From Seminavis robusta (Eukaryota > Bacillariophyta > Bacillariophyceae > Naviculales > Naviculaceae): a stretch of 60,021 bases of DNA. The position numbers and the translations under genes were made by a program. How positions within the stretch are numbered: position 1 is the stretch's first letter; every line of letters begins with the position of its first letter. The stretch is from the NCBI GenBank assembly GCA_903772945.1, contig CAICTM010000552.1:1-60021 (forward strand), given 5' to 3'. Of this stretch, positions 1 through 11,574 are shown one piece after another. The notes under the pieces are model-generated. The model did not search any database. It was not told where the DNA came from and saw only the letters and a list, made by a program, of their open reading frames with translations.

Positions 1-731
1 CATGCGTTGACTGTATCCCGTCAATACAATACTAGTCGAATACGTAGACTTCTACAGGGCCTTCTAAGTAATGCGCGCCGGGTATAATTCAAACCTCTGC
101 CCCCATCGGTACCATTACCCCCCAGGAGACGAAATTGCCGAAGCAGGCCATAGCTTGCACTTCCGACTCCAAACAATAGCTCTCCGAATACATAAGCGTA
201 ATAATTCTGCTCGAGTGCGGTAACAGCTGGTACAGCTGCTGGTACTCTGTTCTTCCTCTGTGATCTTCAACTCAAAGCGTACTGCACAGGCACCTGGTAA
301 AAGTGCAGCGTACTTGTACATGTACATGTACGTACACACTTACCACTTATGCATGCATGTACCTGGTACACGCGTTTGGAGTTTGGAAAGACTTGGGTTT
401 CCGGAGCATTCTTTAGTGGTCAAATAAATGCACCTTCCAGTACCGTACGGTACCTCACATTAAATCATTTCCATTCTTGCATTTGAAATGTTTAGCCCCC
501 CATCCGCCACATCATCACATCATCCGGTCATTCGGAATCAAGAAGTGCCCTTTCCTGCTTAGCTCCCTTATAAGTTACTCCACGAAGCAGCAAGAGACGA
601 AGGGATCGCCGCTGCTCTAAAAGATTTCGGTGTCAAAAAGCTCACAACTTTTCTCATCTCTCTCATCTCTCCCATCGTGAGCACCGCAACAGTCAAGTCA
701 AGCAAAGCAAGCATCAAAGGCAGCAAGAACA
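1..731. other. Intergenic leader, no gene seen
   Basis: No coding region can be supported here. The stretch holds a run of TGTACATG-type repeats near 317-333, scattered GGTACC/GTACCGTAC palindromes, and a pyrimidine-rich TCTC tract (about 650-672) shortly before the start codon of the next gene. That tract may mark the transcription start region, but this is inference. Confidence 0.5.
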
Positions 732-1325
732 ATGGACACCATGAACAAAACCATCAAGAGTCTGTTCCATCGCAAAAAGTCCAAGAGTTTCGTGATGGAC
801 GAATCAGTCAAGTGTGACAACGACAGCTGTGATACAGCAACAACACTGGCAGAGGAACCCATTCCTCTGACCGAGAGCTGGAAGATCGATGCTGTCAAGG
901 CATTTGTGGAGAAATGGAACCAACATGACATGGAGGGAGCACGATCCATGGTGACACAAGACATGGTAACTGTCTTTGCAAGTGCGGACAACATGGAGCT
1001 GGAATACCAAGACTACGCTGCGGAGGTAAACAAACTGTTTGAGGCCTTCCCAGACTTTAGCTTCAAGCATGAACTCGTTGAAGAGCACTTTGATGGCAAA
1101 ATTGTCTTGCACAAGATGATTACCAGTGGGCACCACACTGCAAAGCCATATGCATTTGGACCGTGTCCTCCCATTGAAGCTACTGGAAAATATGTTGAAA
1201 ACTCGGAAACGATCCACTTCTACTTCAGGGGTACGAAGATCATTAAGCAAGTGGTTCATGCTGATGGTGAAATGACAGGGCCACCTGGCATCTACACCCA
1301 GCTTGGAGGCTTTCCGGCCTTGTAG
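732..1325 (+). CDS. NTF2-like/SnoaL-fold domain protein
   Basis: This single-exon gene encodes 197 residues and opens with ATG. The first 45 residues are a basic, Ser-rich leader that looks disordered. Residues about 50-185 fit an NTF2-like (SnoaL-type) cone fold. The domain begins with a helix carrying AVKAFVEKWNQHD, continues through a segment with FEAFPDFSF, and has beta-strands with KIVLHKMITSGHHT and a closing GTKIIKQVVHADGE. In the SnoaL family the FPD segment and late His/Asp residues line a small hydrophobic pocket that either binds or isomerises small molecules. Many algal members have no known substrate. There is no signal peptide or membrane segment, so a cytosolic location is inferred. 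The gene stands alone, and a CTAGCTAGCTAG run follows its stop codon. The fold assignment is fairly safe. The reaction is unknown. Confidence 0.8.
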   Translation: MDTMNKTIKSLFHRKKSKSFVMDESVKCDNDSCDTATTLAEEPIPLTESWKIDAVKAFVEKWNQHDMEGARSMVTQDMVTVFASADNMELEYQDYAAEVNKLFEAFPDFSFKHELVEEHFDGKIVLHKMITSGHHTAKPYAFGPCPPIEATGKYVENSETIHFYFRGTKIIKQVVHADGEMTGPPGIYTQLGGFPAL

Positions 1326-1574
1326 TTGAGAGCGCTGTGCCCCTCTTGTGATTCTGCTCAATCTAGCTAGCTAGCAACTGTAACTGGCCCTTTTAGTAAA
1401 CGTTTAACTTCATAATGTTATCATTTGTGTGTACTTTTACTTGCATCCGTCCTCCATTGGATGCCAACAGTCAAATCTAGGTACCGGTAGGGGCCCAAAC
1501 CGTTTGATGCCAAAACAAGGCAACACAGCCGAATTCAATCGTGACCTGTTCCGCACTCCCTACGATTTCATCAA

Positions 1575-2354
1575 TCAATAACCCATCGCTTTCTTGGCCA
1601 TAGACAATCCATGATTGCTGTCGTAGTAGATCAGCCATTCCTTATCAGTGCTTCTGGATCGAATGTACGTTCCGGTCCGCTTTTCAACGCTCCTGATGTT
1701 GCTGCCGCCTGCTCCAATGAACTGTCGTTCTGGTATCTTGCAGTAACAGTATCGTTCCAATTGCATATCACGTAGCAGCCTGGCAGAGCGGATGGACAAA
1801 TTGAATGCGTTTTGCAACTGCGTTTTCCCTTTCGTCGTGAGGATAGAAACTTGTTTTGTTGCCAGCTCCAAAAGCTTGTCGACGTCGCTCGATGCCCACG
1901 CCTTCATCTTTGCAGTCAAGGGACGGGTGGCCCAGAAACGTGGGTTACTTTTATAGACGCTCGAATCTCGTGTCTGATTCGCTTCGATGCCATGGGCCAC
2001 CAATGCCTTGTTGAGACTGGCGGGGCTTTCTTGCCTTGTGATGACCTTATGGAAACAGCTCGTGTCATGAACACTTTGAAGGGTTATTCCCAACTGGTGA
2101 TAAAGCGCATCGCTATCCATGCGACAATCATGAATCACCTTTGTCACTGAGGTACACTCGCACAACTTCTTCAGAGCGTCTATGCGCTCTTGCAGTTTGA
2201 CGTCGTTGCTCGTCTTTGTAACATCCACCAAGTAAGTCGGCCCACGTTTCGTCCCGTCAAAGGTGACAGATACCAATTACCCTTGTTCTCCAACTTGACT
2301 GTCATGGGCCGAGAAAAGAAAACCTTCCCGAGCTGGTATGATTTCAATGAGGAT
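1575..2354 (-). pseudogene. EXD1-like 3'-5' exonuclease plus KH domain, 5'-broken
   Basis: The open part runs from 2276 down to 1575 (about 233 codons). It contains the second half of a DnaQ/RNase D-type exonuclease of the EXD1 group: a block with TYLVDV, then HDCRMDSDALYHQLGI, then a FWATRPLT...AWASSDV helix pair. A C-terminal KH-like domain follows, with IPERQFIGAGGSNIRSVE. No ATG opens this part. The frame continues upstream through a TAA stop at 2277-2279 into codons that still align with the family's first strand, but the catalytic Asp-x-Glu there reads Asp-Ser-Gln. A second in-frame TAG lies near 2355-2357. So the nucleolytic motif and the open frame are both lost. A missing 5' exon is the alternative, but I see no convincing acceptor. 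In intact members this protein would trim or bind RNA. Confidence 0.6.
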
Positions 2355-2542
2355 GGCCTACCAATCTGCACCGGAGACACTCCGATTGGCTGAGGGGCAG
2401 GCTTGAAGTAGACTATCCATAGAGATGCAATCAATCGACTGAGGACTCGAATAATTAAAGAACAACTCGAATGATTCAATCACCTGTTGACAGTCAAGAT
2501 TTGACTGTGGAAGAGGTGCTGTGGCGTTTCTGTGCCCTTCCC

Positions 2543-2597
2543 ATTCTATAGAATGAAAACGGCTGATTCTATAGAATGGTATGAGATTCTATAGAAT
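2543..2597. repeat. Three copies of palindrome ATTCTATAGAAT
   Basis: The perfect 12-base palindrome ATTCTATAGAAT occurs at 2543-2554, 2566-2577 and 2586-2597. The start-to-start spacing is 23 and then 20 bases. The last two copies share the flank GATTCTATAGAATGGTAT. The cluster lies between the broken exonuclease gene and the 3' end of the AMP-ligase gene. It could be a dimeric protein-binding site cluster or a relic of a small repeat, and the sequence alone does not decide. Confidence 0.7.
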
Positions 2598-3014
2598 GGT
2601 ATATTCCACAGACTTCTCGCATCAGATCTCTTGGTAACCTCCTGCCTCAATGCACCCAGATCTGCCCCATTCATTGTGAAGCTGCACGGTCCATTGCAAA
2701 AGCAGCTCATTGGTCAAGTTCCACTTTCTTCCAGCTCTTTTGACAGAGGGTGGAGGATAAAGTACGTAGTCTCTGCAAAAACGTGTTGAAAATGGTGTCC
2801 CCGTTCAGCATGCATCTTCTCTACTGAGGAAGGCAAGCTAGCTACCACCCATGCGAAGCGATGTGGAAAAAGTCAGTCGAAGGTCAATGCCTGAAGCAAT
2901 CTGGACCCCGGCTTCAGGCTCTACCATAATCGAATGCTATAGAGTTACAGTTCGATGTCCACCTCTTGTAGATGGCAGCCCGGCTTGGCTGTAGAAACAA
3001 GTCCATTCCTTGCG

Positions 3015-6000
3015 TTATATTTGAGAAACAACTGGCTTCAATGTGGAAGGTTTCCTCGTGACTGTGGTTGTCGACTTTGCTATTGCTTGCCATGGACCGC
3101 TTTCCTTCCGAGTCGTTGAAGAATCGGCCATGACAAACGTTCTCTCACGAATGATACCACTGCAACGAGACCGACCAAACTTCAAACGATCGTAGACAAT
3201 ATTGTGGCCCACAACCAGGACACCATCCAAAACCGTTCGTGCTGCTGCCGACACGAGCCGAAAATCGTAGATTCGTTCCCCGAGAAACACCACACGGCCC
3301 TCAACACTTGCACCCATCATTCGAGCCATGGTCGTAAACACCGGACTTCCCCAGACAACGCGAAAGAAAGACCACTGCTGGTAGGTATCGGCGCAGTTAA
3401 TGTACACCGGATGGAGGCACGGGAACCAAGGCCGCATTCGTCCTTTCGTTGTACCCAACAACGTGATGAATTGGAGCAAAGCAAAAACCACAAACCATGA
3501 CAGTGACTGCGCAATAAGAGCGGCAGCAGTGAATGGTATAATTGTCGCAATGGATACAAGATCGAGTAACACCTTGAAGATCAAATACGACGGGAACACT
3601 GTAGCCAGAACAGCTCCCAGAACCACCAGATCTAAGACAATAATCGCAAGCTCTCTGAAGTACAACTTGCAGGAATGACCCATTCGATTCTTCTTCTTTA
3701 TTCGATCCTGAATGACACTTTCATTGACATAGCTCAATGGTGGGATCACTGTTCTCTTTACGGAGACGTCAGCTCCGATGTGCGAAAACTGGCCCAAACT
3801 GGCCTCCTCCAGCATTGTTCGGTGAAATATGCCATCGCTCTTCACGTCAAAGGTGACGGCTCCAATGAAAGATCGTCTTACACGCACCAAATCCATTTTC
3901 GACGGAGGAAAGGATTCGATGTCAACCTTGCTCACGAAATCAATGCTGCAACCGTGCAACATCAGAAGGACGTTGACCAATCGTGAGTTCTTGGCAAAGA
4001 TTCGAAATGGCAGCGTTACCAGTCTGAAATGATAGTCTGCAGCCCAGTCTGCTAGGTGATAACCGCATCCTTTCATCTTGCCTGGTCGACGTTGGCCGAT
4101 AAGTATGAGCTTGATCACTATACTGCTCAACAGCGATAAGAGGATACATGTTGCTCCAAAGATCAGCCAGTAGTCTGGAGTGGCTGTATCAATCTCTTCG
4201 GGACCCGCAGACTGGACAATCCCGGCAGCAACCCATATTCCATACATAATGCCCAACTCCACAAACAACCAGCAAGCTTTGAGAAAGCCTATGATCAGCC
4301 AGCAGTGGTATTCTCCGAAATCAGCGTCGTCTTGTTCATCCGCGACAAAAGCAGGATTACCGGCAAGCTTCACATGGTCGTCCACTGTCGCGCCTTCTGG
4401 GACCACAGCGAGCTTGTCTACATAGACCCCTTCACCAATCTGTGTACCCAAGGAAAGCATCCCACGAACTTTGGATCGAGCTCCAATTGAGATTGGGCGG
4501 AATGCCATCAATGGGCCTCTTTCAAAGCGCTCCCACGAAGAGAATTTTCGGCACTTGAGGCAGTGATACTTCAACGACGAATTCTCCCGCATGGTAATCA
4601 AGTCAAATTCCCGGATGAAACCATCTAGCTCACATGACACACTCAAGTCAGCACCCATGGCCGTGTAGAAAAGCCAAAGGAAAGGAGTATTGATAATGAA
4701 TTGGCCCACCCAAACCTCCCAAAGATCAACTGGAAAAAAGAGAGTGAGTACAGAAAAAATACTGTCAGTGGAAGCTTGCAGCAGCCTTTCAGAAGCTGAT
4801 CTCCCGGAACTCTACTCACCCAATCGATCAACAAACCACCACCATAGGTAGGGATAGGATGGTGTCACGATGCGACACTCTTTGTAGCTGCCGACGGCGA
4901 TCCATTTGGCGGTGACAACAATCATGGAAAACGTCACCATCCAAATGGGAATCATGAGCAAGTAGAGAGGCTCTGCTACCGACAAGAATTCATATGCCAA
5001 ATAGCATGGAAGGACAGGAACCGAAAACAGAAGTATGATGAGTAAAGAGAGGATGGCCTGGAGCAACCCAACATACTGCCAAGAAAGCTGAACACATTGG
5101 TTGAGTTGAAGATACATGGCATCCGTTATCAGAGGATTCCCGCTGTTCTCGGTTATGTGTTCCTTCAAAGACGCTGGCGTGGGGTGTTGCTCGAGACAGT
5201 TGGGCGGCAAGGTGACAAACATGGAAGCCTCGAGGTCTCGCCGCATCGGAACCGAACTAGTGGAAGTCAACCCAAGCTCATCCCAAGACAACTCGTTGTC
5301 AAATCCACTGCCCACATACCGCGACAAGATGTTGTCCAGTTCTGCTTCATGAAGGTTGGCGAGACTGTGTTCACCAACATTCTCAGCTCGTTTGGTTCGT
5401 TGGATAATCGACTGAATGTCTGGGATGGCTCGCTGTTCGATCATTTTACTTGTGTCAGGGATGGAGATTCTGCTATTTCGCCCAGGGTAGTCGTACAAGA
5501 TGGTGATATGCTCCTTCAGGAGCTTCTGTTTGGTGATTCTCCTTTCTACCAAGCCCGACGAGGTCTTGGGGATCGCACCTTCGGGAACAGCCACGACGCT
5601 TGAAGCTATGATTCCTGTGCTTTCTTTCACAGCCTTGGCAACTGTCTTGCATACATCCTTCACAGTGTCACCACTGGTTGATTTCATGACTTCAAATACC
5701 ACTTCCACTGTGCCTCCAACAGACGAGAAGGACGCCACAGCGCCTGGTTTGACTTCTGGACGAGCGTCCTCAACGACCCATTCGACATCAGGGGGATAAT
5801 ACGAGATGTTCTTCGTATTTTCCATGGCGTCCTTCTTTCGACCGCAAATATACAAATGATCAATCTCCCAGAACCCAAGGTCGCCTGTCCGCAAGAACTT
5901 TTGCTTGGCACCCTTGAGTCGCGCCTGGAAGATTTTCTTGGACAACTTCTTGTTTCTGTGATACCCTTTCATGGCCGTGACACTGGGGCTTGCCACCCAG

Positions 6001-8468
6001 ACTTCTCCAACGGTTCCATTGGGCAGGGGCTGTCGGGTCGAAGTATCCACCACAACAAGCTTAACATTATCCGGTAATGCTGACTTTCTTGCAACTGCGA
6101 CCCAGTTTGTTGGAGCGTAGTTCAATGTGGATGGCACAACCACAAACTCGCCCGACACCCATGATACTGCCAGGATGTTTTCGGACAAACTGTATCCTGC
6201 TGTGACGCTGCATTCCTTGTGCAACCGTAAGTGTCCAAAGATTTTGCGGAACTTGGACTGTGTGTCAAAGCGCGTCGCTTCCCCAACATTGAGCAAATGC
6301 CGCAGTGATGATAGATCAATCTCTCTTGCAGCTCTTGCTGCGAACGCCGGATCATAATAGTTCTCTGATCTGATATCCTCTACCGTCCGCATCAACAACC
6401 GGTAGGCGGGATCCGGGGCAACCGTCCATGCAACCTTGTAACGTGACATCAGGAAAAGCCACTGGACTGGAGCATGCTCAAAGTCCTTGGGAGACATGTA
6501 GTGCATCCGGCACCCGCTCATTAGCGGACAGACCATACCTAGAAACAAACCCAGGTGATGATCTGGCGGCAACCATGACAAACCCTCCAATTCGCTTCCA
6601 AAGATATCTTTCAAGTTCTTCTGTGTCATCAAAATAGCTTCGTGGAGAGCTTCAAACGTAAGGGAGACTACCTTGGGATCTCCCGTACTTCCTGCAGTAT
6701 GAGTGAGACAAGCAACATCATCTGGCTTCAACTCTGCTTCATCAAACGTCCCTGTCAAATGGAAGGATTGAGAGGAACCTCCACCCAAAAAGATGGATGC
6801 TCGCTGCACCATCGATGGAGATCCGGGAGTCTCTGGTTGTCTCCAAAAGAAGGACGGTCTTGACTGCTGCTTTGGAGAGGGAGTCGCACCTGAACCGCCA
6901 CGTCGAAATCGTCTAGAGGAACTAGCTCCAGTGGAACCGCGTCCAGAGGAACCACCCGCCAGAGGCGTCGTTGCCTCCTTGCGTTTGGCTTCCAACGGTT
7001 TGTCCACGACCCGCCATGGCGCATCCATAGGCCACATGAGACAACTCGTCGAATCTCGATCGGCTTGATCCTTTTCCTTCCAGTAGGCCACGACGGAATC
7101 GGTGAGAATCAGAGCCACGGGAGCTGCTGCCTTGAGAATCAAGTTCATTTTGGCCAAGGGTGTATCAAACGGCGGATGCGGCGCTGCGACGACCAGAGGG
7201 ACGACCCCCGCCCGCAGACATCCTATCCAAGCAGCAATGTAGCTCAGACCACTGCTATCCAAACAGAGCACCACCGTCTCTCCCTTTTTGAGCTTCCACG
7301 TATGCCGTAGGTGATAGGACAGAATCCCGGCATCGTCCCAAATCTTGTAGTATGTCAGGCTCTTGGTGGGTTTGCCATCGGCTTCGTAGACAGTTGCAAA
7401 GGTTTCCTCGTCATGCCTGTCCAACACGTCTTCCAACTCTTGCAGAAAGGGCACTGCCAAGTCACTCAGGTAATTGGTACTATGCGTGGAGCTGTGTTTG
7501 GACGTGGCAGTCGCAGCAGTCAAGGGAACGTCTTCGGCCATCAATTCCTCCTGAATGGTTGCCTCGAGTCGATCTTCTTCGTCCTTGAGTTTGGCTTGGA
7601 CTTCTTGAGCCGCATCCTGCAGCGCTCTCAATTCAATATCTCGTTGCTCTTCCAACTTCCATGGATCTTCCACCGTGTCCTCCCGTTCCGCATCTATCGC
7701 TTTTTGCAACTCCTCGGCTCGTTTTATATTATACTCTGCCTGTTTCAAAGCGTCCTCTTGTACCTCCGCCGTGGCCAATCGTTGTTGTCGCTGTTCTTGT
7801 TCCGCTTCTCGCACGGCTTGTTCCGCTTCTTCCCCCGCAACATTGGCTTTCTCGGCTTGCTCCTTTTCCAATTGAATCTTGGCGGCATCTTGCCGTGCCA
7901 ATTCCATGGCCATGCGTTGTCGTTCCGCTTCGAATTCGGCCGCCTGAGCCGCCTGTTGGGCCGCGGCCAATTCGTTCGACTGAGCGTCGGCTTGTGCCGC
8001 CACCAAGAGTGCCGCTTGTCGTTGTTCTTCGGCCAATGCGGCGACTCGTTCGGCTTCCACGGCGGCTTCTTCGGCAAAACGCACACTGGCATCGAGGGCA
8101 TCCTCATTGTCGTCGCCCCCAGTTCCAGCCGTAGCGCCTGGAGTATTTTCCAACCCAAAGACACTTCCCGACAAGTAATCTCGATTCATGAACGCTTCGG
8201 GTATTTTAAAACTGGACCCTCGTCGAGGAGAAAAGTCGCCACCGGTGGTGGAACTTCGCTGTTGTCGTTCCATACGCATGCTATCGGCATCGAGTTCTTC
8301 TTCTTCTTCCTGATCAAAGGAGGGAGTGTTGTAGGGCGTAGACGTCTCAATGCTGGCAGCCAGACTGGCAAGGTTGTCCCGTGCTTCGGCTGCTGCCGTC
8401 TCTTCCTCCACATTGCCAGTATCCGGGTTGTTGCTACCTGTGGTATCAGGGTTTTTGTTATCACTCAT
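3015..8468 (-). CDS. AMP-forming ligase / carrier protein / beta-helix multidomain enzyme
   Basis: There are two exons: 8468-4820 and 4729-3015. The 90-base intron (4819-4730) has a GTGAGT donor and a TTTTTTCCAG acceptor, and splicing restores one frame of 1787 residues. Residues 1-320 are a low-complexity, Ala/Glu/Gln-rich leader with a long coiled coil (about 130-320). An adenylate-forming domain spans about 350-930, with an A3-type loop HTAGSTGDPK near 590 and TGDLGF near 863. An acyl/peptidyl-carrier domain near 1040-1100 has LGLTSTSSVPMRRDLE, where Ser aligns with the phosphopantetheine-bearing residue. Several membrane helices follow (about 1130-1210). Exon 2 resembles the C-terminal region of Pls/PosA-type peptide synthetases: membrane helices alternating with left-handed beta-helix, hexapeptide-type repeats. 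The inferred role is activation of a carboxylic or amino acid, its tethering on the carrier, and transfer at a membrane. The substrate cannot be read from sequence. Confidence 0.82.
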
Positions 8469-9760
8469 GGTGGTGGTGGTTGTTGTTGGGGTATGAATTA
8501 GACGGTGGTAATAGGTTGCAGTGAGCTCTATCTTCCGTGGATACCCTCAAACCACTGTACATGTAGTAGCGTCGGTTATCTCTCTCGATCTCCGTTATTT
8601 TATTAAGTCTCAATCTTCCTTGTATACCCTCCAGCCTCCAGCCAACCTTAGACAAGCTTCTGTCTCTCGATCTTTATACCAACCTTCTCTTTCCAGACCT
8701 CAGGTTACCATACAACAGTTGTCAAGGTGATGTTAACCTCGATGGTTTTGTTGCTACTGCTAGCTAGCTAGTGCTGCTGCATACGAGAAGGCCGGTGGTA
8801 TCCCTGATTTCCTGATGCGTCTATTATCGGGTGATCCCTAGTCCAAAAAACAACACCTTTCTATCTATCTCTTGGTCATATTGCATCCAAGTTCAGGTGG
8901 ATACCACTGCATCCTCACTAACTGGCCGTCGTGCAACCTTGGGCCAATCGATGGCTCTTTGGTCGTTTTGTGAGCCCTGGATAATCCCATGGGCTCGTTA
9001 GATGTCCGTGGATGCCGTGGATCGTGGATCTTGCGAATCTAATCCGTCGTTGTGGTACCGTAGAAAGATACTTTCATCCATGCGGGAACAGTGACATTTT
9101 TTTGAAGCATCAATGACCTGAGACGCCCCCAGGCTTAAGCCATCATTTGCCCCCAAGCCCAATGCCCAAGGTCGCTTTCTTTGCTTTCGGCTTTTTGGTC
9201 ATCCCGCGCAGCTACTGGCTACCGGTACCAATACCGTCCCTCAAAGGATCGATTTGTTCCGGTACCAAACCAAACCCTGACCTCTGGCTTGTAAAGAGAG
9301 CGGTAGACTTTTTCAAAAGAAGTAGTCTAGACTAACCATTGATCCATCCCCTGGCTGATTCCTCGTCGCTGTGCGTGCCCTGACCTTGCAGTCACTCTTT
9401 CATGAGGCTGACACTCGGACAGCCAGAGGACCCATGGGCAGGGACTAAACTTCCACAATGCAGGTATCCTGCTACCGGTTCATCATGATCTCCTCGATGG
9501 TACCCACAAATGTGCTGCGCTCTTATTAGAAAGAGAAACCTTCAGAGATCTCAGGACTTGGGGTTGATTTATTAATTAATTCTTCGAACCAGCAATCTAG
9601 CTAGCTAGGTAGACGTCTAACTTTCTCTTTTTCCTAACTAGCTACCCTTGTACGCTGACCCTGCATTTTTATTGTTATTGCCTTATTTTAGGGTTTCCGG
9701 AAAAGAAGGACAGCAACCGGACACAAGTACCGGACCGTACAATAGACGAGCAAAGGATCG
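8469..9760. other. Intergenic, divergent promoter region
   Basis: About 1.3 kb lies between the divergent AMP-ligase and LRR genes. No coding potential is convincing. The stretch holds CTAGCTAG runs (about 8759-8770 and 9598-9608), ACCGGTACC-type palindromes (about 9220-9240 and 9256-9264) and a TTAATTAATT tract near 9570. Both genes presumably take their promoters from this stretch. Confidence 0.5.
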
Positions 9761-11278
9761 ATGACTCTTGCTTCCTCATTATTGCTCTCCACTTCCGGTT
9801 TTCTTCTGGGTTGGCTACTATTAGTACAACTGTTGGGGCTCTCGATCGCAACGGCATGGAGCGCTTTGGTCGAAGACGAATGGCTAGGCGTCAAACCTCC
9901 CAATGGCACCTCTCATGCCGCTTCCATCAACCTTTGGATGGAGGAGGAGGCATCCGTTGCATGGACGTTGGAAAAGTTTGTGGGAAACCTCCCCAACGAT
10001 TTGGTGGCAGTGGCAAGAACCAAAACTGTGCTGGATGACGACGACGACAACGAGTGGAGCGTTGTCCATCAAGAAGAGCAGCCTTCCGTGTCGGAACAAG
10101 TGTCGGTGGGACCTTACCAGGTTTTCTTGTACAACTATACCATCGATGGGTTGCTGGATGATACGTTGTACCGATTTGTCGTCATGACTAGGGCTGATGG
10201 ACTTGTGTGGGTCACCATCAACACTGAAGCAGGCACATTGTACAGTATCAATGGAAGCTCCATGGAGGAGGAAGACCCCACCATTGTGGTTCTACTGTAC
10301 GTGAACCAGAATGGAACGGTCCTGCGGGCTGACGAAGAAGAAGAAGACGAAGCCATGCCAATCACACAAGACAATGCTTCCATGGTGGATCTTTTTGGGA
10401 CTTCTTACAACATTTCGAGTACTACCAGTCTCCGTCTTCGCAACCAAGACATCACCGGGACCATTCCCACCGCTATTGGCCAATTGACGGCTCTAGACGA
10501 AATCACCCTCAGCTTCAACGCACTGACGGGGACATTGCCAACCGAATTGGGCTGTTTGACCAATTTGGTTTACATGTCCGTAACCTATACACAGCTCACA
10601 GGAGGATTGCCCACTGAAATGGCACAACTGACGCGGCTCCAAACCTTGTATTTGAGTCGCAATCAATTGCAGGGCGTCTTGCCTGGCAGGTCATTACCAC
10701 TGTCCGTGGAAACTCTGTGGCTGGATTACAACCAGTTCACGGGGACTCTTCCCACTGAGCTGGGGACTTTGACGGCATTGACTTGGTTGGACCTGCACCA
10801 CAACAACCTTACGGGCTCGCTGGCTCCGGCTCTCGTGCAATCTCTGACGGCATTGCACGGACTAAATCTCAATTCCAATCAATTGACTGGGTCCTGTTTG
10901 GTGGCAACATGGCTCACAGCATTGACCGATTTGGGGCTGGGCCAGAACCAATTCACCGGTGTCCTTCCTTCTCAACTAGCAATGCTGACGGCCCTCCGTT
11001 CCGCATGGTTCCATGGCAATCAATTTAGCGGCAGCCTTCCTACGGAACTTGGCTTGTGGACCCACATGACAACTCTTAGTGTCTTTGGCAATAAACTTTT
11101 GGGCAACATTCCCTCCGAACTGGGCTTGTGGACGGCCGTGGATCGATTGGAGCTCTTTGACAATGCCTTTACGGGAAGCATTCCAACGGCTATTTGTGAC
11201 CTTTCGTTACTTACGTTGTTGCGAGTGGACTGTGACCAACTATCCTGTGACTGTGTGCCGTGTCGGTGTATGAATTAG
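9761..11278 (+). CDS. Secreted or membrane-tethered leucine-rich repeat protein
   Basis: This single-exon gene encodes 505 residues. The ATG is followed by a hydrophobic stretch (about residues 5-32) that can act as a signal peptide or signal anchor. Residues about 35-210 form an Asp/Glu-rich non-repeat region with several NxS/T sequons, which fits the secretory route. From about 215 to 490 there are about ten plant-type 24-residue LRRs with the pattern LTxLxxLxLxxNxLTGxLPTELG. The protein ends in a Cys-rich cap, CDQLSCDCVPCRCMN. There is no kinase domain and no second membrane segment. Plant-type LRR ectodomains usually bind peptides or proteins. Here the partner is unknown. The gene converges on the inverted phosphodiesterase copy that starts about 300 bases downstream. 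Confidence 0.85.
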   Translation: MTLASSLLLSTSGFLLGWLLLVQLLGLSIATAWSALVEDEWLGVKPPNGTSHAASINLWMEEEASVAWTLEKFVGNLPNDLVAVARTKTVLDDDDDNEWSVVHQEEQPSVSEQVSVGPYQVFLYNYTIDGLLDDTLYRFVVMTRADGLVWVTINTEAGTLYSINGSSMEEEDPTIVVLLYVNQNGTVLRADEEEEDEAMPITQDNASMVDLFGTSYNISSTTSLRLRNQDITGTIPTAIGQLTALDEITLSFNALTGTLPTELGCLTNLVYMSVTYTQLTGGLPTEMAQLTRLQTLYLSRNQLQGVLPGRSLPLSVETLWLDYNQFTGTLPTELGTLTALTWLDLHHNNLTGSLAPALVQSLTALHGLNLNSNQLTGSCLVATWLTALTDLGLGQNQFTGVLPSQLAMLTALRSAWFHGNQFSGSLPTELGLWTHMTTLSVFGNKLLGNIPSELGLWTAVDRLELFDNAFTGSIPTAICDLSLLTLLRVDCDQLSCDCVPCRCMN

Positions 11279-11574
11279 CTAGCTATTGAAAGACAGAAAG
11301 CAAAGGTCGCATTTACAGTTAGTTACTTTTAAAACCCAGATCCAATCCCCGTTGCGGGTGACCACGAACACCCCTAGTAGCTAGCCTTTCTGTTATTGGT
11401 AGTTGAAGGGGGGGTTAGTTAGAGTAGGGATGTAGTTATTTGAGGCTTTACTTGCTTCATTGCATCAGTTGCCTGCATCTAATGGCTATAACGTACCAGC
11501 AAATGCAACTAAACACACGCCGTTGCATTGGGTGCTATCTGGCAACCCTGTTTCGGATAGGTCACTACCGGTAC

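Noticed and set aside
804..1361. Minus-strand frame of 185 codons over the NTF2-like gene
   Set aside because: The plus strand has the fold motifs and an ATG. The antisense frame is random-looking.
7311..8501. Long plus-strand frame (396 codons) opposite the AMP-ligase leader
   Set aside because: It is a shadow of the low-complexity coiled-coil coding strand. It is Phe/Leu/Arg-rich with no conserved motif.
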